Below are positions 1-6,938 of a stretch of 11,404 nucleotides of DNA, piece after piece; position 1 is the first letter of the stretch; every line of letters begins with the position of its first letter. The stretch lies in the NCBI GenBank assembly GCA_937911965.1, contig CALDPL010000492.1, forward strand, positions 1 to 11,404, given 5' to 3'. The notes under the pieces were generated by a model. The model worked only from the letters and a program-made list of their open reading frames with translations. It was not told where the DNA came from and did not search any database. The translations under genes and the position numbers were made by a program. Source of the DNA: an uncultured Allomuricauda sp. GTDB taxonomy: Bacteria > Bacteroidota > Bacteroidia > Flavobacteriales > Flavobacteriaceae.

Positions 1-1311
1 CCCGCTGGTGCCCCGGTTGCAAAATACCTTCAGATCGGGGTCCAAGTCGAAGAGTTGGGCATAGCGTACTGTGGAACTGTTGGCCAAATGCAGCCGATAT
101 CCCTTGGGAATGCTTTTGAGCAATTGATCGAAAACGCTGAAATCCGAAAAGGGAATTTTTTTCAAATAGTTTTCCCTGCCCAGCTCGTAACTCTTTTTGG
201 CCTCCAACCATTGTTGTTTATAAGGGCTTACCGTTGAATTTGGGGACACGATCGAGGCGAGGACTTCATTGGGTCTTGCCCGGATGTGCTCCGTCAGGCA
301 AAAAAAGGTGTCATAGGCCTTCTTCGGGTCAATGTGCCAATGGGTGGCCGGCCGGTATTGCCTCAAGAAAGCCTTGATCTTCTTGGAAACGATCATGCCG
401 CCGAAAGTGACCAACAGATCCGGTCTCAGGGCTTCGAACAGGGCCTGGCGTCGATCGGACTTTTCTATGGGGGCCAGGATGCTGTCGATGCTGGGGAAGA
501 ATCCCTTGTGGTGCACATTGGAAGTGGTCTCCGTGAAGACCAGGGTATTTCCGTCCTTGGCCAAGGCCTCAAGGACCTCCTTATCCAGGGAGTCCGGCGG
601 GTTCACCCCGACCAGGACCATTTTTCGGGGACTGTTTTTCCAAAGTGACCTATGGGGTTCCAAATCCAAGGAGACCCGTCTTGGCTCCGTTCCTACTTTG
701 GGGACCGGCCTTACCGAGGCCTGTTCCACTTGGTTGTACAGGGGTTCCTCGAAGGGGATGTTGATGTGGACCGGGGCATTTTCCCCAAGGGCGGTCCGCA
801 CCGCCTTTTCAAGTTCAGCCTCATTGTGGGCCTGTACCTTTTCCTGGGAACTTTCAAGGCGCCTGCCATACTTGGCGAACAGTTCCGTGGAATGGGAGGG
901 GTCCTGTTCGAGCTGGGCGGAATAGGCCACATGCTTTTCCAACAAATTTTGCTGCCGTATGGTCTGCCCATCCCCGATATCGATCCTATAGGTCGGCCGG
1001 TCGGCCGAAACCACCAACAAGGGGATATCGCTATAAAAGGCTTCGGCCACGGCGGGATAGTAATTGAGCAGGGCGGATCCCGAGGTGCATACCAGGGCCA
1101 CCGGCCTTCCCGATTGCTGGGCCAGGCCCAGGGCAAAAAAAGCAGCGGACCGCTCATCGACCACACTGTAGCAGGTGAAATAGGGATTCTTGGTAAACCC
1201 CAGGGTCAAAGGGGCATTTCTGGAACCGGGGGATATCACGATGTTCTCGATGCCCATGGATTCGAAAGCAAGTACCAGGGTCTGGGCCGAAGGGATGTTG
1301 GAGTACTTCAT
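1..1311 (-). CDS. menD: MenD, 2-succinyl-5-enolpyruvyl-6-hydroxy-3-cyclohexene-1-carboxylate synthase (3' end missing)
   Basis: This cytoplasmic ThDP- and Mg-dependent enzyme joins isochorismate and 2-oxoglutarate to give SEPHCHC, the first committed step of menaquinone synthesis. Translating the minus strand from ATG 1311 gives 437 uninterrupted residues up to the window edge; the family is usually about 550-580, so roughly the last quarter is outside. Visible landmarks are ISPGSRNAPLT (26-36), DERSAAFFALG (52-62) with the cofactor-activating glutamate E53, CTSGSALLNYYPA (75-87), SADRPTYRIDIGDGQTIRQ (102-120), NSSTVR (411-416) and CNRGTSG (431-437), matching the active-site segments of MenD. 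I see no Shine-Dalgarno sequence before the ATG, but the N-terminus MKYSNIP is typical of flavobacterial MenD. The gene lies 52 bp behind menF on the same strand, which suggests an operon. A small GGGG-ATT-CCCC inverted repeat (1336-1346) sits in that gap. The assignment is firm. Confidence 0.96.
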   Translation of the reverse strand, partial: MKYSNIPSAQTLVLAFESMGIENIVISPGSRNAPLTLGFTKNPYFTCYSVVDERSAAFFALGLAQQSGRPVALVCTSGSALLNYYPAVAEAFYSDIPLLVVSADRPTYRIDIGDGQTIRQQNLLEKHVAYSAQLEQDPSHSTELFAKYGRRLESSQEKVQAHNEAELEKAVRTALGENAPVHINIPFEEPLYNQVEQASVRPVPKVGTEPRRVSLDLEPHRSLWKNSPRKMVLVGVNPPDSLDKEVLEALAKDGNTLVFTETTSNVHHKGFFPSIDSILAPIEKSDRRQALFEALRPDLLVTFGGMIVSKKIKAFLRQYRPATHWHIDPKKAYDTFFCLTEHIRARPNEVLASIVSPNSTVSPYKQQWLEAKKSYELGRENYLKKIPFSDFSVFDQLLKSIPKGYRLHLANSSTVRYAQLFDLDPDLKVFCNRGTSG

Positions 1312-1363
1312 GGAGTGCAAAAATACGTTTGTTCAGGGGATTCCCCAATAAGGAAGATCCAAA

Positions 1364-2425
1364 TTAAAGGGCTCCCAACACGGTTCTGCTCTTGTTCAGG
1401 ATCTCAGTCCATTCCCTGTAGGGATCCGAGGCAGAAGTTATGCCGCCCCCGGCGAAGACCAGGGCCCTGTCCCCCTTGAGTTCCATGCATCTGAGGTTGA
1501 CGAACAGGGAGATGTCCCTGGGGGCCTGTAGATTTATTTCACCCAGGAAACCGGTATAGTAAGTTCGATCGTAATTTTCGTTTTCAAGGATAAAATCCAA
1601 GGCCTGCTGTTTTGGAATCCCCCCCACGGCAGGGGTGGGATGCAGGCTTTTGACAAGTTCCCCCAAATCGGCTTCCGCCGAAAGGGTTCCCTTGATTTGG
1701 GAACAAAGGTGCCAGAGCTGCCCCGCCCGCCTGGACTCCTGCGCCCCGAATTCCAGTCGATCCATAAAGGGACCCAGGCGTTCCACAATATATTGGGTCA
1801 CCATATGCTGTTCCTCCAGCTCCTTTGCCCCCCAATTGGGGTTTTCCCCCTCCAAAAAGGGAAGGGTACCCGCAAGGGACATGCTCCGGAACTCCCTGTC
1901 CTTGATCCGTACCAGGCTTTCGGGGGTCGCCCCGCACCAAGTACCCAGGCCGGGATGGTGGACCAGATGGCAAAAGGCCGCGGGATAGCGCTGCAGAAGG
2001 CTCTTGAAAATATCGATGGGCCCCTTCTGCAAGGGCAGTTCCCATTTTTTGGAGAGCACCACCTTTTTGAGCCTACCGCTTTTGAGTTCCTCAAGGGCCT
2101 TGCCCAACAATTCCAAATGTTCCCGCTCTCCCCCATGGGGAGGGTCCACCTTTTTCAAAGGTCCCGGTCTTCCCTGGGAAAAGCGCGATCTCATGACCGC
2201 ATCGGCCCGGATCAGGGTCATTCCCCTGCTCAGGTCGAAGGGGGCCAGGAGGAATCCCCTTCCCTGGAAGCCCTCATCCCGGACCAAGGAATCGTCCCCT
2301 TGGAAAATCCCGATCAGTTCGCTTTCCCCCGGTTTTAGGTACAGGGCAAAGGGAATGCCTTGGGCAAGACCCTTTTTGGCCCGGTCAAAAAGTTGTTGGG
2401 GGGAGTTATTTTCTGGGGAGTGCAA
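1364..2425 (-). CDS. menF: Isochorismate synthase (chorismate-binding family)
   Basis: Converts chorismate to isochorismate, the substrate of MenD encoded next. The 353-residue protein is of normal length for the flavobacterial form and carries the chorismate-binding domain over about residues 95-350: LKKVVLSKK (119-127, with the presumed catalytic lysine), GATPESLVRI (165-174, with the general-acid glutamate E169), SLAGTLPF (183-190), KELEEQH (201-207), HPTPAVGG (262-269), ENYDRTYYTGFLGEI (283-297) and FAGGGITSASDP..EW (324-339, Mg-binding region). The start is TTG at 2425: an in-frame TGA lies just three codons upstream and the next in-frame ATG is residue 69, which would delete the conserved N-terminal portion. 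The start lies inside the end of menI, so translation is probably coupled. EntC-type siderophore synthesis is an alternative role for this fold, but the flanking menI and menD argue for menaquinone. Confidence 0.94.
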   Translation of the reverse strand: MHSPENNSPQQLFDRAKKGLAQGIPFALYLKPGESELIGIFQGDDSLVRDEGFQGRGFLLAPFDLSRGMTLIRADAVMRSRFSQGRPGPLKKVDPPHGGEREHLELLGKALEELKSGRLKKVVLSKKWELPLQKGPIDIFKSLLQRYPAAFCHLVHHPGLGTWCGATPESLVRIKDREFRSMSLAGTLPFLEGENPNWGAKELEEQHMVTQYIVERLGPFMDRLEFGAQESRRAGQLWHLCSQIKGTLSAEADLGELVKSLHPTPAVGGIPKQQALDFILENENYDRTYYTGFLGEINLQAPRDISLFVNLRCMELKGDRALVFAGGGITSASDPYREWTEILNKSRTVLGAL

Positions 2426-2834
2426 TGGTGGTCAGTTTACAATTGGAAATGAGTTCCCCCTCCTCATTGGTGATCTTGATTTCCCAAAGCTGTGTGGTCC
2501 TTCCCTTGTGGATTATGGAAGCCTTGGCATAGACATAGCCTTGTGAGATGGATTTTACGTGATTGGCGGCAATCTCGATCCCCCGGATCTGAAATTGTTT
2601 CGCATCCATAAAAATATAGGATGCGGCACTGCCCACACTTTCTGCCAGGGCCACCGAGGCACCCCCGTGGAGCACCCCATCGGGCTGGTGCACCCTGGGG
2701 GTGACCGGCATACGGGCCAACAGATGGTTTTCCCCCACATCGATATATTCGATTTCCAAGGTTTCCATCAGGGTCCCTTTGCATATCGCATTGCAAACGG
2801 ACAGTATTTTCTCCTTGTGATCTTCGGTTCCCAT
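2406..2834 (-). CDS. menI: MenI, 1,4-dihydroxy-2-naphthoyl-CoA hydrolase (hotdog thioesterase)
   Basis: A 142-residue hotdog-fold thioesterase. It is often named only as a PaaI-family protein, but it resembles Escherichia coli MenI (YdiI) along its whole length: a Q-x-x-G-x-LHGGASVALAES segment (50-66), GIEIAANHVKS (85-95), QLWEIKI (115-121) and a C-terminal LTTIAL. Q50, H56 and E65 occupy the places of Q48, H54 and catalytic E63 of the E. coli enzyme, as I recall its numbering. The reaction is release of 1,4-dihydroxy-2-naphthoate from its CoA ester, after MenB and before prenylation by MenA. It is the first gene of a menI-menF-menD run and its last 20 bp overlap the menF start. The assignment rests on similarity and context; broader acyl-CoA substrates cannot be excluded. 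Confidence 0.85.
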   Translation of the reverse strand: MGTEDHKEKILSVCNAICKGTLMETLEIEYIDVGENHLLARMPVTPRVHQPDGVLHGGASVALAESVGSAASYIFMDAKQFQIRGIEIAANHVKSISQGYVYAKASIIHKGRTTQLWEIKITNEEGELISNCKLTTIALPRK

Positions 2835-2855
2835 ATTCTTTGAATTTAGGCAAGG

Positions 2856-2873
2856 CCGCCCGATCTTGGGCGG
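2856..2873 (-). terminator. GC-rich hairpin between the YD-like gene and menI
   Basis: CCGCCC and GGGCGG pair perfectly across a six-base loop, starting about 10 nt after the stop codon of the upstream gene. On the minus strand the hairpin is followed by mixed sequence rather than a T-run, so it is at best a weak or partial terminator. It could instead be an mRNA-stabilising or processing structure between this gene and the men genes. No TAnnTTTG promoter is visible between it and the menI start. Confidence 0.35.
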
Positions 2874-2883
2874 GTTGCGGGAA

Positions 2884-3807
2884 TTAATTTTCCGCCTCCC
2901 TATCTTCCTCCTTGGGGTAATAGTCTATGACCCGGGTGATATAGGAGTTCGAAGGGGTCACGATCTGTTTGACCCAATTGGCGGGACTGTTGCTGTCAAA
3001 CTGGTAAATATAACGCTCCACCGCCTCGGTGGAAACGGTCTTGGTGACCACATGGTCCAAGATCCCGTCCTTGTAATGATGGTATCTTTTCTTTTGGGAC
3101 ACGAACTGCCCTTCGTCCATATGGTACAAAAAATCCTCACTGCTGATCAAGAGGCCCTGTTCGTTGTACACCTCTTCATGGGCCCTGTTGGGTTGTCCGT
3201 CCAGGTATTCCTTGGTGAGCACCGAACCCGGACTCCCCTCCTGGCCCGGATTCCCCGTGGTCCTGACTGATTTTTCCAAAACCCCGTTGACAAAGGTGCT
3301 GACCGTGGTTGCATCCCTTTGTGAGCTGTATTCAAAAGTGGTCTCGTCCACCCCATCGATATTGGAGGTGATGATGTTTTTCAGGCGGCCGTCCTCCCCG
3401 TAATTGTATTCCTGTTTTTCCAGGAACTGTTTGTCGTATGAAATGATCTTTTCCCCCACCCTCCTATGGGGCAGGGAATCGATGGTGTAAAAATTGGCCA
3501 TGGAGGTGGCCTCGTCCAGAATGTTGTTCTTATAGCTCTCCATGCGTTTCTCGACCAACTCCCCGTCCCTGAACAGGTAATAGGTGATGTCCTGATCCAG
3601 TTCGTTGTATTGGGTGACGGTCTTGGTCAACAGGCCCTCGGGGCTGAATTCAAAGGTCTCCCTGCCGTAGGGGGTGATCACCAAACAGCGCTTTACATTT
3701 CCCCTCAGGTCGAAATCCTTGGTCGTGAAGATCTGGATCTCTTGGGAATGGAGGCCAAGGACCAGGAAAAATGCGATAATGGTATATAATGGGCAAAGTT
3801 TGGACAT
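2884..3807 (-). CDS. Secreted protein with YD-like repeats, function unknown
   Basis: I do not recognise a characterised family. The 307-residue product begins with a Sec signal peptide: a short positive start, a hydrophobic stretch at about 7-19, and a likely cleavage near HSQ (20-22). The mature part is rich in Tyr, Asp, Gly and Lys and holds degenerate segments of the form aromatic-x-x-x-G-x-L: FEFSPEGLL (52-60), YLFRDGEL (77-84), YNYGEDGRL (134-142), EVYNEQGLL (212-220) and YHHYKDGIL (242-250). It ends with YQFDSNSPANWVKQ (268-281), resembling the 'Y-x-x-D-x-x-x-NW' segment of YD-repeat proteins of Bacteroidota. This suggests a small all-beta extracellular or periplasmic protein. It lacks the RHS core size and any toxin tip domain. 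A TAnnTTTG promoter sits immediately upstream. Its relation to the men genes is probably only positional. Confidence 0.8.
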   Translation of the reverse strand: MSKLCPLYTIIAFFLVLGLHSQEIQIFTTKDFDLRGNVKRCLVITPYGRETFEFSPEGLLTKTVTQYNELDQDITYYLFRDGELVEKRMESYKNNILDEATSMANFYTIDSLPHRRVGEKIISYDKQFLEKQEYNYGEDGRLKNIITSNIDGVDETTFEYSSQRDATTVSTFVNGVLEKSVRTTGNPGQEGSPGSVLTKEYLDGQPNRAHEEVYNEQGLLISSEDFLYHMDEGQFVSQKKRYHHYKDGILDHVVTKTVSTEAVERYIYQFDSNSPANWVKQIVTPSNSYITRVIDYYPKEEDREAEN

Positions 3808-3811
3808 GTAA

Positions 3812-3841
3812 CAAAATTAGTTCGAATTGGGACAAATCAAA
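3812..3841 (-). promoter_or_regulatory. Promoter of the YD-like protein gene
   Basis: On the minus strand, TTTG (3838-3841) is followed after 18 bp by TAATTTTG (3812-3819), matching the Bacteroidota -33 TTTG and -7 TAnnTTTG consensus. Transcription would be expected to start about 5-7 nt further on, practically at the ATG at 3807, so the mRNA may be leaderless. Its -33 box overlaps the tail of the preceding dadA terminator. Confidence 0.55.
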
Positions 3842-3877
3842 ATAAATGGCCCCTCATATTGAAAATGTGGGAGGGCC
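3839..3877 (-). terminator. Probable terminator of dadA
   Basis: Beginning about 12 nt after the dadA stop codon, minus-strand GGCCC pairs with GGGCC, and the inner ACAT/ATAT region can extend the imperfect stem. The hairpin is followed by the T-rich stretch ATTTATTTT. This fits an intrinsic terminator separating dadA from the YD-like gene. Confidence 0.5.
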
Positions 3878-3888
3878 AGGGTCCGACA

Positions 3889-5151
3889 TTAGAATTTGCG
3901 ACTTGGATCGAAACCCTGTAGGTCCATGGACAATTTGCCCCCCCCGACCAGCTCGGTGACCAGTTTTCCCGTGGCAGGTCCCAGGGACCAGCCCATCATG
4001 GCGTGTCCCGTGGCGACGATCAGATTGTCAAAGCCCTTGGGCCGCCCTATGTAGGGCAAACCGTCGGGGCTTACCGGACGCAGGCCACATTGGGCATTGT
4101 CCTTGTCCTTTTGGGAAATCTCAAGGCCCTTATAATAGGATTCCGCCCCTTTGGCAATGGCCTCCACCCGTTCCTTCCTGATTTTGTGGTTGATCCCGGA
4201 AAACTCCATGGTGCCCGCAAAACGGGTAAAACCATCCATGGGGGTGACCGCCATGCTGGCCTCCATGAGAATGGCGGGCATGCCTATCCCTGTGGGGGCC
4301 TCCACATTGATCCGATACCCCTTGCCCCCTTCCATGGGCAGGGAAAGCTTCAATTTCTTGGCCAATCGGGAGCTCCATGTTCCGGCGGCCAACACCACCT
4401 CATCCACCGCATAGCATGACTTATTGGTCTTCACCTGGGCAATGGTTCCACCTTGGGCCTCGATATCCAGGACCTCCTCCCCTTTTTTGAGAAGTACCCC
4501 ACAAGCCTCGAGGTGCCGTTTCAAATTGGCCATGATCTGTGGCGGGGTGGTATGTCGGTCACACTCGTATAGGATGGCCCCTTCGGCATCGAATTCCACA
4601 TTGGGTTCGATCTGGGCCAGTTGGGCTTTGTCAAGTGCCCTGGCCTCAAGGCCCATTTCCACCGCCTTCTCCATTACTTTTTTCTCATGGTCCCTGGCCT
4701 TTTCCGTTTTGTAGACCATCAAGAGTCCCTTATCCCCAAATTGGAAGTCCCCCAGGTCGCCCGAGGCCCTTATGCCGTCGTACAGCTCCCTGCTCAAGAG
4801 GTTGATGTCCCGGATCAGGGGCATGGCCCGGTTGACTTTGGCCACGGTGGAGGATTTTTTGAAATACCAGGCCCACTTGAGAAAATCCGCATCCAATCTT
4901 GGCTTTAAATAAAAGGGACTGGAGGAGTCGAACATATACTTCAGGCCCTGGTTGATCTTTCCGGGGGCCGCCAATGGAATGATATGGCTTGGGGTCAGGT
5001 AGCCCGCATTGACATGGGAAGCCCCTGAATCCATTCCACCCTTGTCCAGTACCGTTACCGAATGTCCTTCCTTTTGTAGATCATAGGCCGTTGAAAGCCC
5101 GACGATCCCGCCCCCGACAACAACGACATTTTTGTTATGATCCACGCCCAT
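3889..5151 (-). CDS. dadA: D-amino acid dehydrogenase, FAD-dependent (DadA family)
   Basis: A DAO-fold flavoprotein that oxidatively deaminates D-amino acids to 2-oxo acids and passes electrons to the respiratory chain. From ATG 5151 it has 420 residues, close to the roughly 430 of E. coli DadA. The FAD dinucleotide motif VVVVGGGIVGLSTAYDL is at 9-25, followed by VLDKG (34-38) and the DadA-like SHVNAGYLTPSH (45-56) and AAPGKINQGLKYMF (61-74). The C-terminal FAD and substrate-binding part has GLRPVSPDGLPYIG (356-369) and ATGHAMMGWSLGPATG (380-395). An in-frame GTG at 5211 would add 20 residues, but the predicted transcription start lies downstream of it and the FAD motif normally starts near the N-terminus, so ATG 5151 is preferred. 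It stands alone, with no alanine racemase or hydroxyproline genes beside it, so its substrate (D-alanine, D-proline or another) is open. Confidence 0.88.
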   Translation of the reverse strand: MGVDHNKNVVVVGGGIVGLSTAYDLQKEGHSVTVLDKGGMDSGASHVNAGYLTPSHIIPLAAPGKINQGLKYMFDSSSPFYLKPRLDADFLKWAWYFKKSSTVAKVNRAMPLIRDINLLSRELYDGIRASGDLGDFQFGDKGLLMVYKTEKARDHEKKVMEKAVEMGLEARALDKAQLAQIEPNVEFDAEGAILYECDRHTTPPQIMANLKRHLEACGVLLKKGEEVLDIEAQGGTIAQVKTNKSCYAVDEVVLAAGTWSSRLAKKLKLSLPMEGGKGYRINVEAPTGIGMPAILMEASMAVTPMDGFTRFAGTMEFSGINHKIRKERVEAIAKGAESYYKGLEISQKDKDNAQCGLRPVSPDGLPYIGRPKGFDNLIVATGHAMMGWSLGPATGKLVTELVGGGKLSMDLQGFDPSRKF

Positions 5152-5186
5152 TGAATGAGATTTTTTGATGCATAAAAATTTGGAAG

Positions 5187-5214
5187 CAAATATAAGTATT
5201 AAGGTTAGCACAAA
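5187..5214 (-). promoter_or_regulatory. dadA promoter
   Basis: On the minus strand TTTG (5211-5214) lies 16 bp before TATATTTG (5187-5194), an exact TAnnTTTG element with slightly short spacing. Transcription would start near 5181, giving a leader of about 30 nt before ATG 5151. Confidence 0.55.
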
Positions 5215-5253
5215 GTTAGGACAGTGAACATATTCCGTTATGGAAGTTTTGAC

Positions 5254-5261
5254 TATTTTTG
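5254..5261 (+). promoter_or_regulatory. Candidate -7 element for the M28 peptidase gene
   Basis: TATTTTTG matches TAnnTTTG and would place the transcription start about 20 nt before ATG 5287. I see no good TTTG box at the right distance upstream, so the assignment is weaker than for the divergent dadA promoter. Confidence 0.35.
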
Positions 5262-5286
5262 GACGATTTTGAAAAACAATCCACTA

Positions 5287-6843
5287 ATGAAGAAAATATC
5301 CATTTTGGCCCTGGGTCTTGTATTTGCCTGCAACTCGACCCATAAGACCGTACCGGCGTCCGAGCAGGCCCAAACCAGCGTCGATCCCCAGGTCTTTGCC
5401 CAGAGCATCACAGAGGGAGAATTGAAAGAACATCTGTACACCTATGCCTCGGACGAATTCGAAGGAAGGGAAACCGGGACCCCCGGTCAGAAAAAGGCGA
5501 TCGCCTACCTGAGATCGCACTATGAATCCCTTGGCATTCCCGCGGCCAAAAAGGATGGGGATTATTTCCAAAAGGTTCCCCTTGAAATTTCCAAGGTCCC
5601 CACAGGCTCCGTTTCCATCAATGGGAAGGACTACCAACTCGGGGAGGAACTCGTCACCTTCGGCAGTGCCCAGGGCAACTTCGACCAAGTGATCTATGCG
5701 GGTTATGGGGTTGAGGAAGGGAACCATTCCGATTATTCAGGATTGGACGTGAACGGGAAGATCGTCCTGATCAAGGCCGGAGAGGCCGTCGATGCCAACG
5801 GCAACTATATCATTTCCGGAAGCACCGAACCCTCGGTTTGGAGCAACCCCGGGGAATCCATGGGGAAAAAGGTGGAACTCGCCATGTCCAAGGGGGCCAA
5901 AGGGGTCCTCTATTTTGACGCCAATGGCTATCCGAGGTTCAAGGGCTATTTTGACTATATGAAGGCCAACGGCAGCGGAAGGATGCGCTTGGCCAGTGAC
6001 GACAACAGTGCCATCATGATCAACATCAACCAGGAAGCCGCCCAAGCCATCAAGGCGGACATCCTGGAGGACCATGCTCCCAAGGCGGTGAAGGTCGACC
6101 TGGGGCTGAATGTGGCCAGTGCCAATGACAAGGTGGATTCAGAAAATGTGGCCGCTATCATAAGGGGCAGTGAAAAGCCCAATGAATATGTGGTCATTTC
6201 TTCCCATTTGGACCATATCGGAATCAGTTCCGACGGCCAGATCAACAATGGTGCCGACGATGACGGTTCCGGTTCGGTTTCCATGTTGGAGATCGCGGAA
6301 GCCTTCAAAAAGGCGGTGGATGCCGGCCAGGGTCCAAAACGTTCCATTGTGTTCCTACATGTCACCGCAGAGGAAAAAGGATTGTTGGGTTCCCGGTATT
6401 ATACCGATGTGGACCCCATATTCCCGCTTTCACAGACCGTTGCCAACCTGAACATCGATATGATAGGGCGGATCGACCCCAACTATAAGGGGGACAGGAA
6501 CTATCTGTACCTGATTGGCTCCGACAAATTGAGTACGGAACTGCACGAACTCTCCGAAGAGGTGAACAACAAATACACCCAGATCGAGATTGATTATACC
6601 TATAATGATGAGAACGACCCCAATCGGTTCTATTATAGGAGCGACCATTACAACTTTGCCAAGAACAACATTCCCATCATATTCTATTTTAACGGGACCC
6701 ATGCGGACTACCACCGCCCAGGGGATACACCCGACAAGATCAATTACGATCTGTTGGAGAACCGCAGCCGCCTGGTTTTCCACACCGCTTGGGAAATTGC
6801 CAACAGGGATCAAAGGCTGGTGGTGGACAAAGCCGCGGACTAA
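5287..6843 (+). CDS. M28-family zinc metallopeptidase, lipoprotein, with PA-like insert
   Basis: An exported aminopeptidase-type enzyme of 518 residues, probably cutting peptides at the cell envelope. Starting at ATG 5287 gives MKKISILALGLVFAC, a lipoprotein signal with the lipid-accepting Cys at 15; an upstream in-frame start at 5224 would bury this signal behind 21 extra residues. Residues 45-100 form the usual helical start (HLYTYASDEFEGRETGTPG at 49-67). A PA-like insert follows at about 130-270 with VIYAGYGVEE (135-144) and GKIVLIKAGE (157-166). The catalytic domain is intact, with the two-zinc set: H307 (SSHLDHIG), D324 (NNGADDDGSG), base E362 and ligand E363 (TAEEKGLLGS), D391 (NIDMIGR) and H476 (ADYHRPGDTPDKI). 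It diverges from dadA and ends at a strong terminator. The exact substrate cannot be read from the sequence. Confidence 0.92.
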   Translation: MKKISILALGLVFACNSTHKTVPASEQAQTSVDPQVFAQSITEGELKEHLYTYASDEFEGRETGTPGQKKAIAYLRSHYESLGIPAAKKDGDYFQKVPLEISKVPTGSVSINGKDYQLGEELVTFGSAQGNFDQVIYAGYGVEEGNHSDYSGLDVNGKIVLIKAGEAVDANGNYIISGSTEPSVWSNPGESMGKKVELAMSKGAKGVLYFDANGYPRFKGYFDYMKANGSGRMRLASDDNSAIMININQEAAQAIKADILEDHAPKAVKVDLGLNVASANDKVDSENVAAIIRGSEKPNEYVVISSHLDHIGISSDGQINNGADDDGSGSVSMLEIAEAFKKAVDAGQGPKRSIVFLHVTAEEKGLLGSRYYTDVDPIFPLSQTVANLNIDMIGRIDPNYKGDRNYLYLIGSDKLSTELHELSEEVNNKYTQIEIDYTYNDENDPNRFYYRSDHYNFAKNNIPIIFYFNGTHADYHRPGDTPDKINYDLLENRSRLVFHTAWEIANRDQRLVVDKAAD

Positions 6844-6862
6844 GCACAACAAATTGGTATAT

Positions 6863-6891
6863 AAGGCCCTTGGAAACAGGGGCCTTTTTTT
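6863..6891 (+). terminator. Intrinsic terminator of the M28 peptidase gene
   Basis: AAGGCCC (6863-6869) and GGGCCTT (6880-6886) form a perfect 7-bp stem with a 10-nt loop, running into seven T residues (6885-6891). It starts 19 nt after the TAA stop. Confidence 0.85.
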
Positions 6892-6897
6892 GTGCGC

Positions 6898-6929
6898 AAA
6901 AAAAAATCCCAAGCCGAAAAGCTTGGGAT
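6898..6929 (-). terminator. Intrinsic terminator of the tRNA-His gene
   Basis: On the minus strand ATCCCAAGC (from 6929) and GCTTGGGAT (to 6906) make a perfect 9-bp stem around a 6-nt loop, followed by a run of nine T residues (6906-6898). It lies 9 nt beyond the CCA end of the tRNA and almost touches the opposing terminator of the peptidase gene. Confidence 0.85.
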
Positions 6930-6938
6930 CCATTGATT

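Noticed and set aside
286..1479. Long plus-strand open frames opposite menD
   Set aside because: They lie antisense to a gene with clear MenD motifs throughout, show no recognisable domain, and arise from the GC-biased third codon positions of the real gene.
1635..2546. Plus-strand open frames opposite menF
   Set aside because: They have low-complexity Pro/Gly/Ser-rich translations with no family resemblance; MenF on the other strand explains the region.
2884..3807. RHS/YD polymorphic toxin or an immunity locus
   Set aside because: The protein is far too small for an RHS shell, has no variable C-terminal toxin domain and no small immunity gene beside it; the next genes are men genes.
5224..5286. 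21-residue N-terminal extension of the M28 peptidase
   Set aside because: It would bury the lipoprotein signal peptide, starts before the candidate promoter element at 5254-5261, and is unlike family N-termini.
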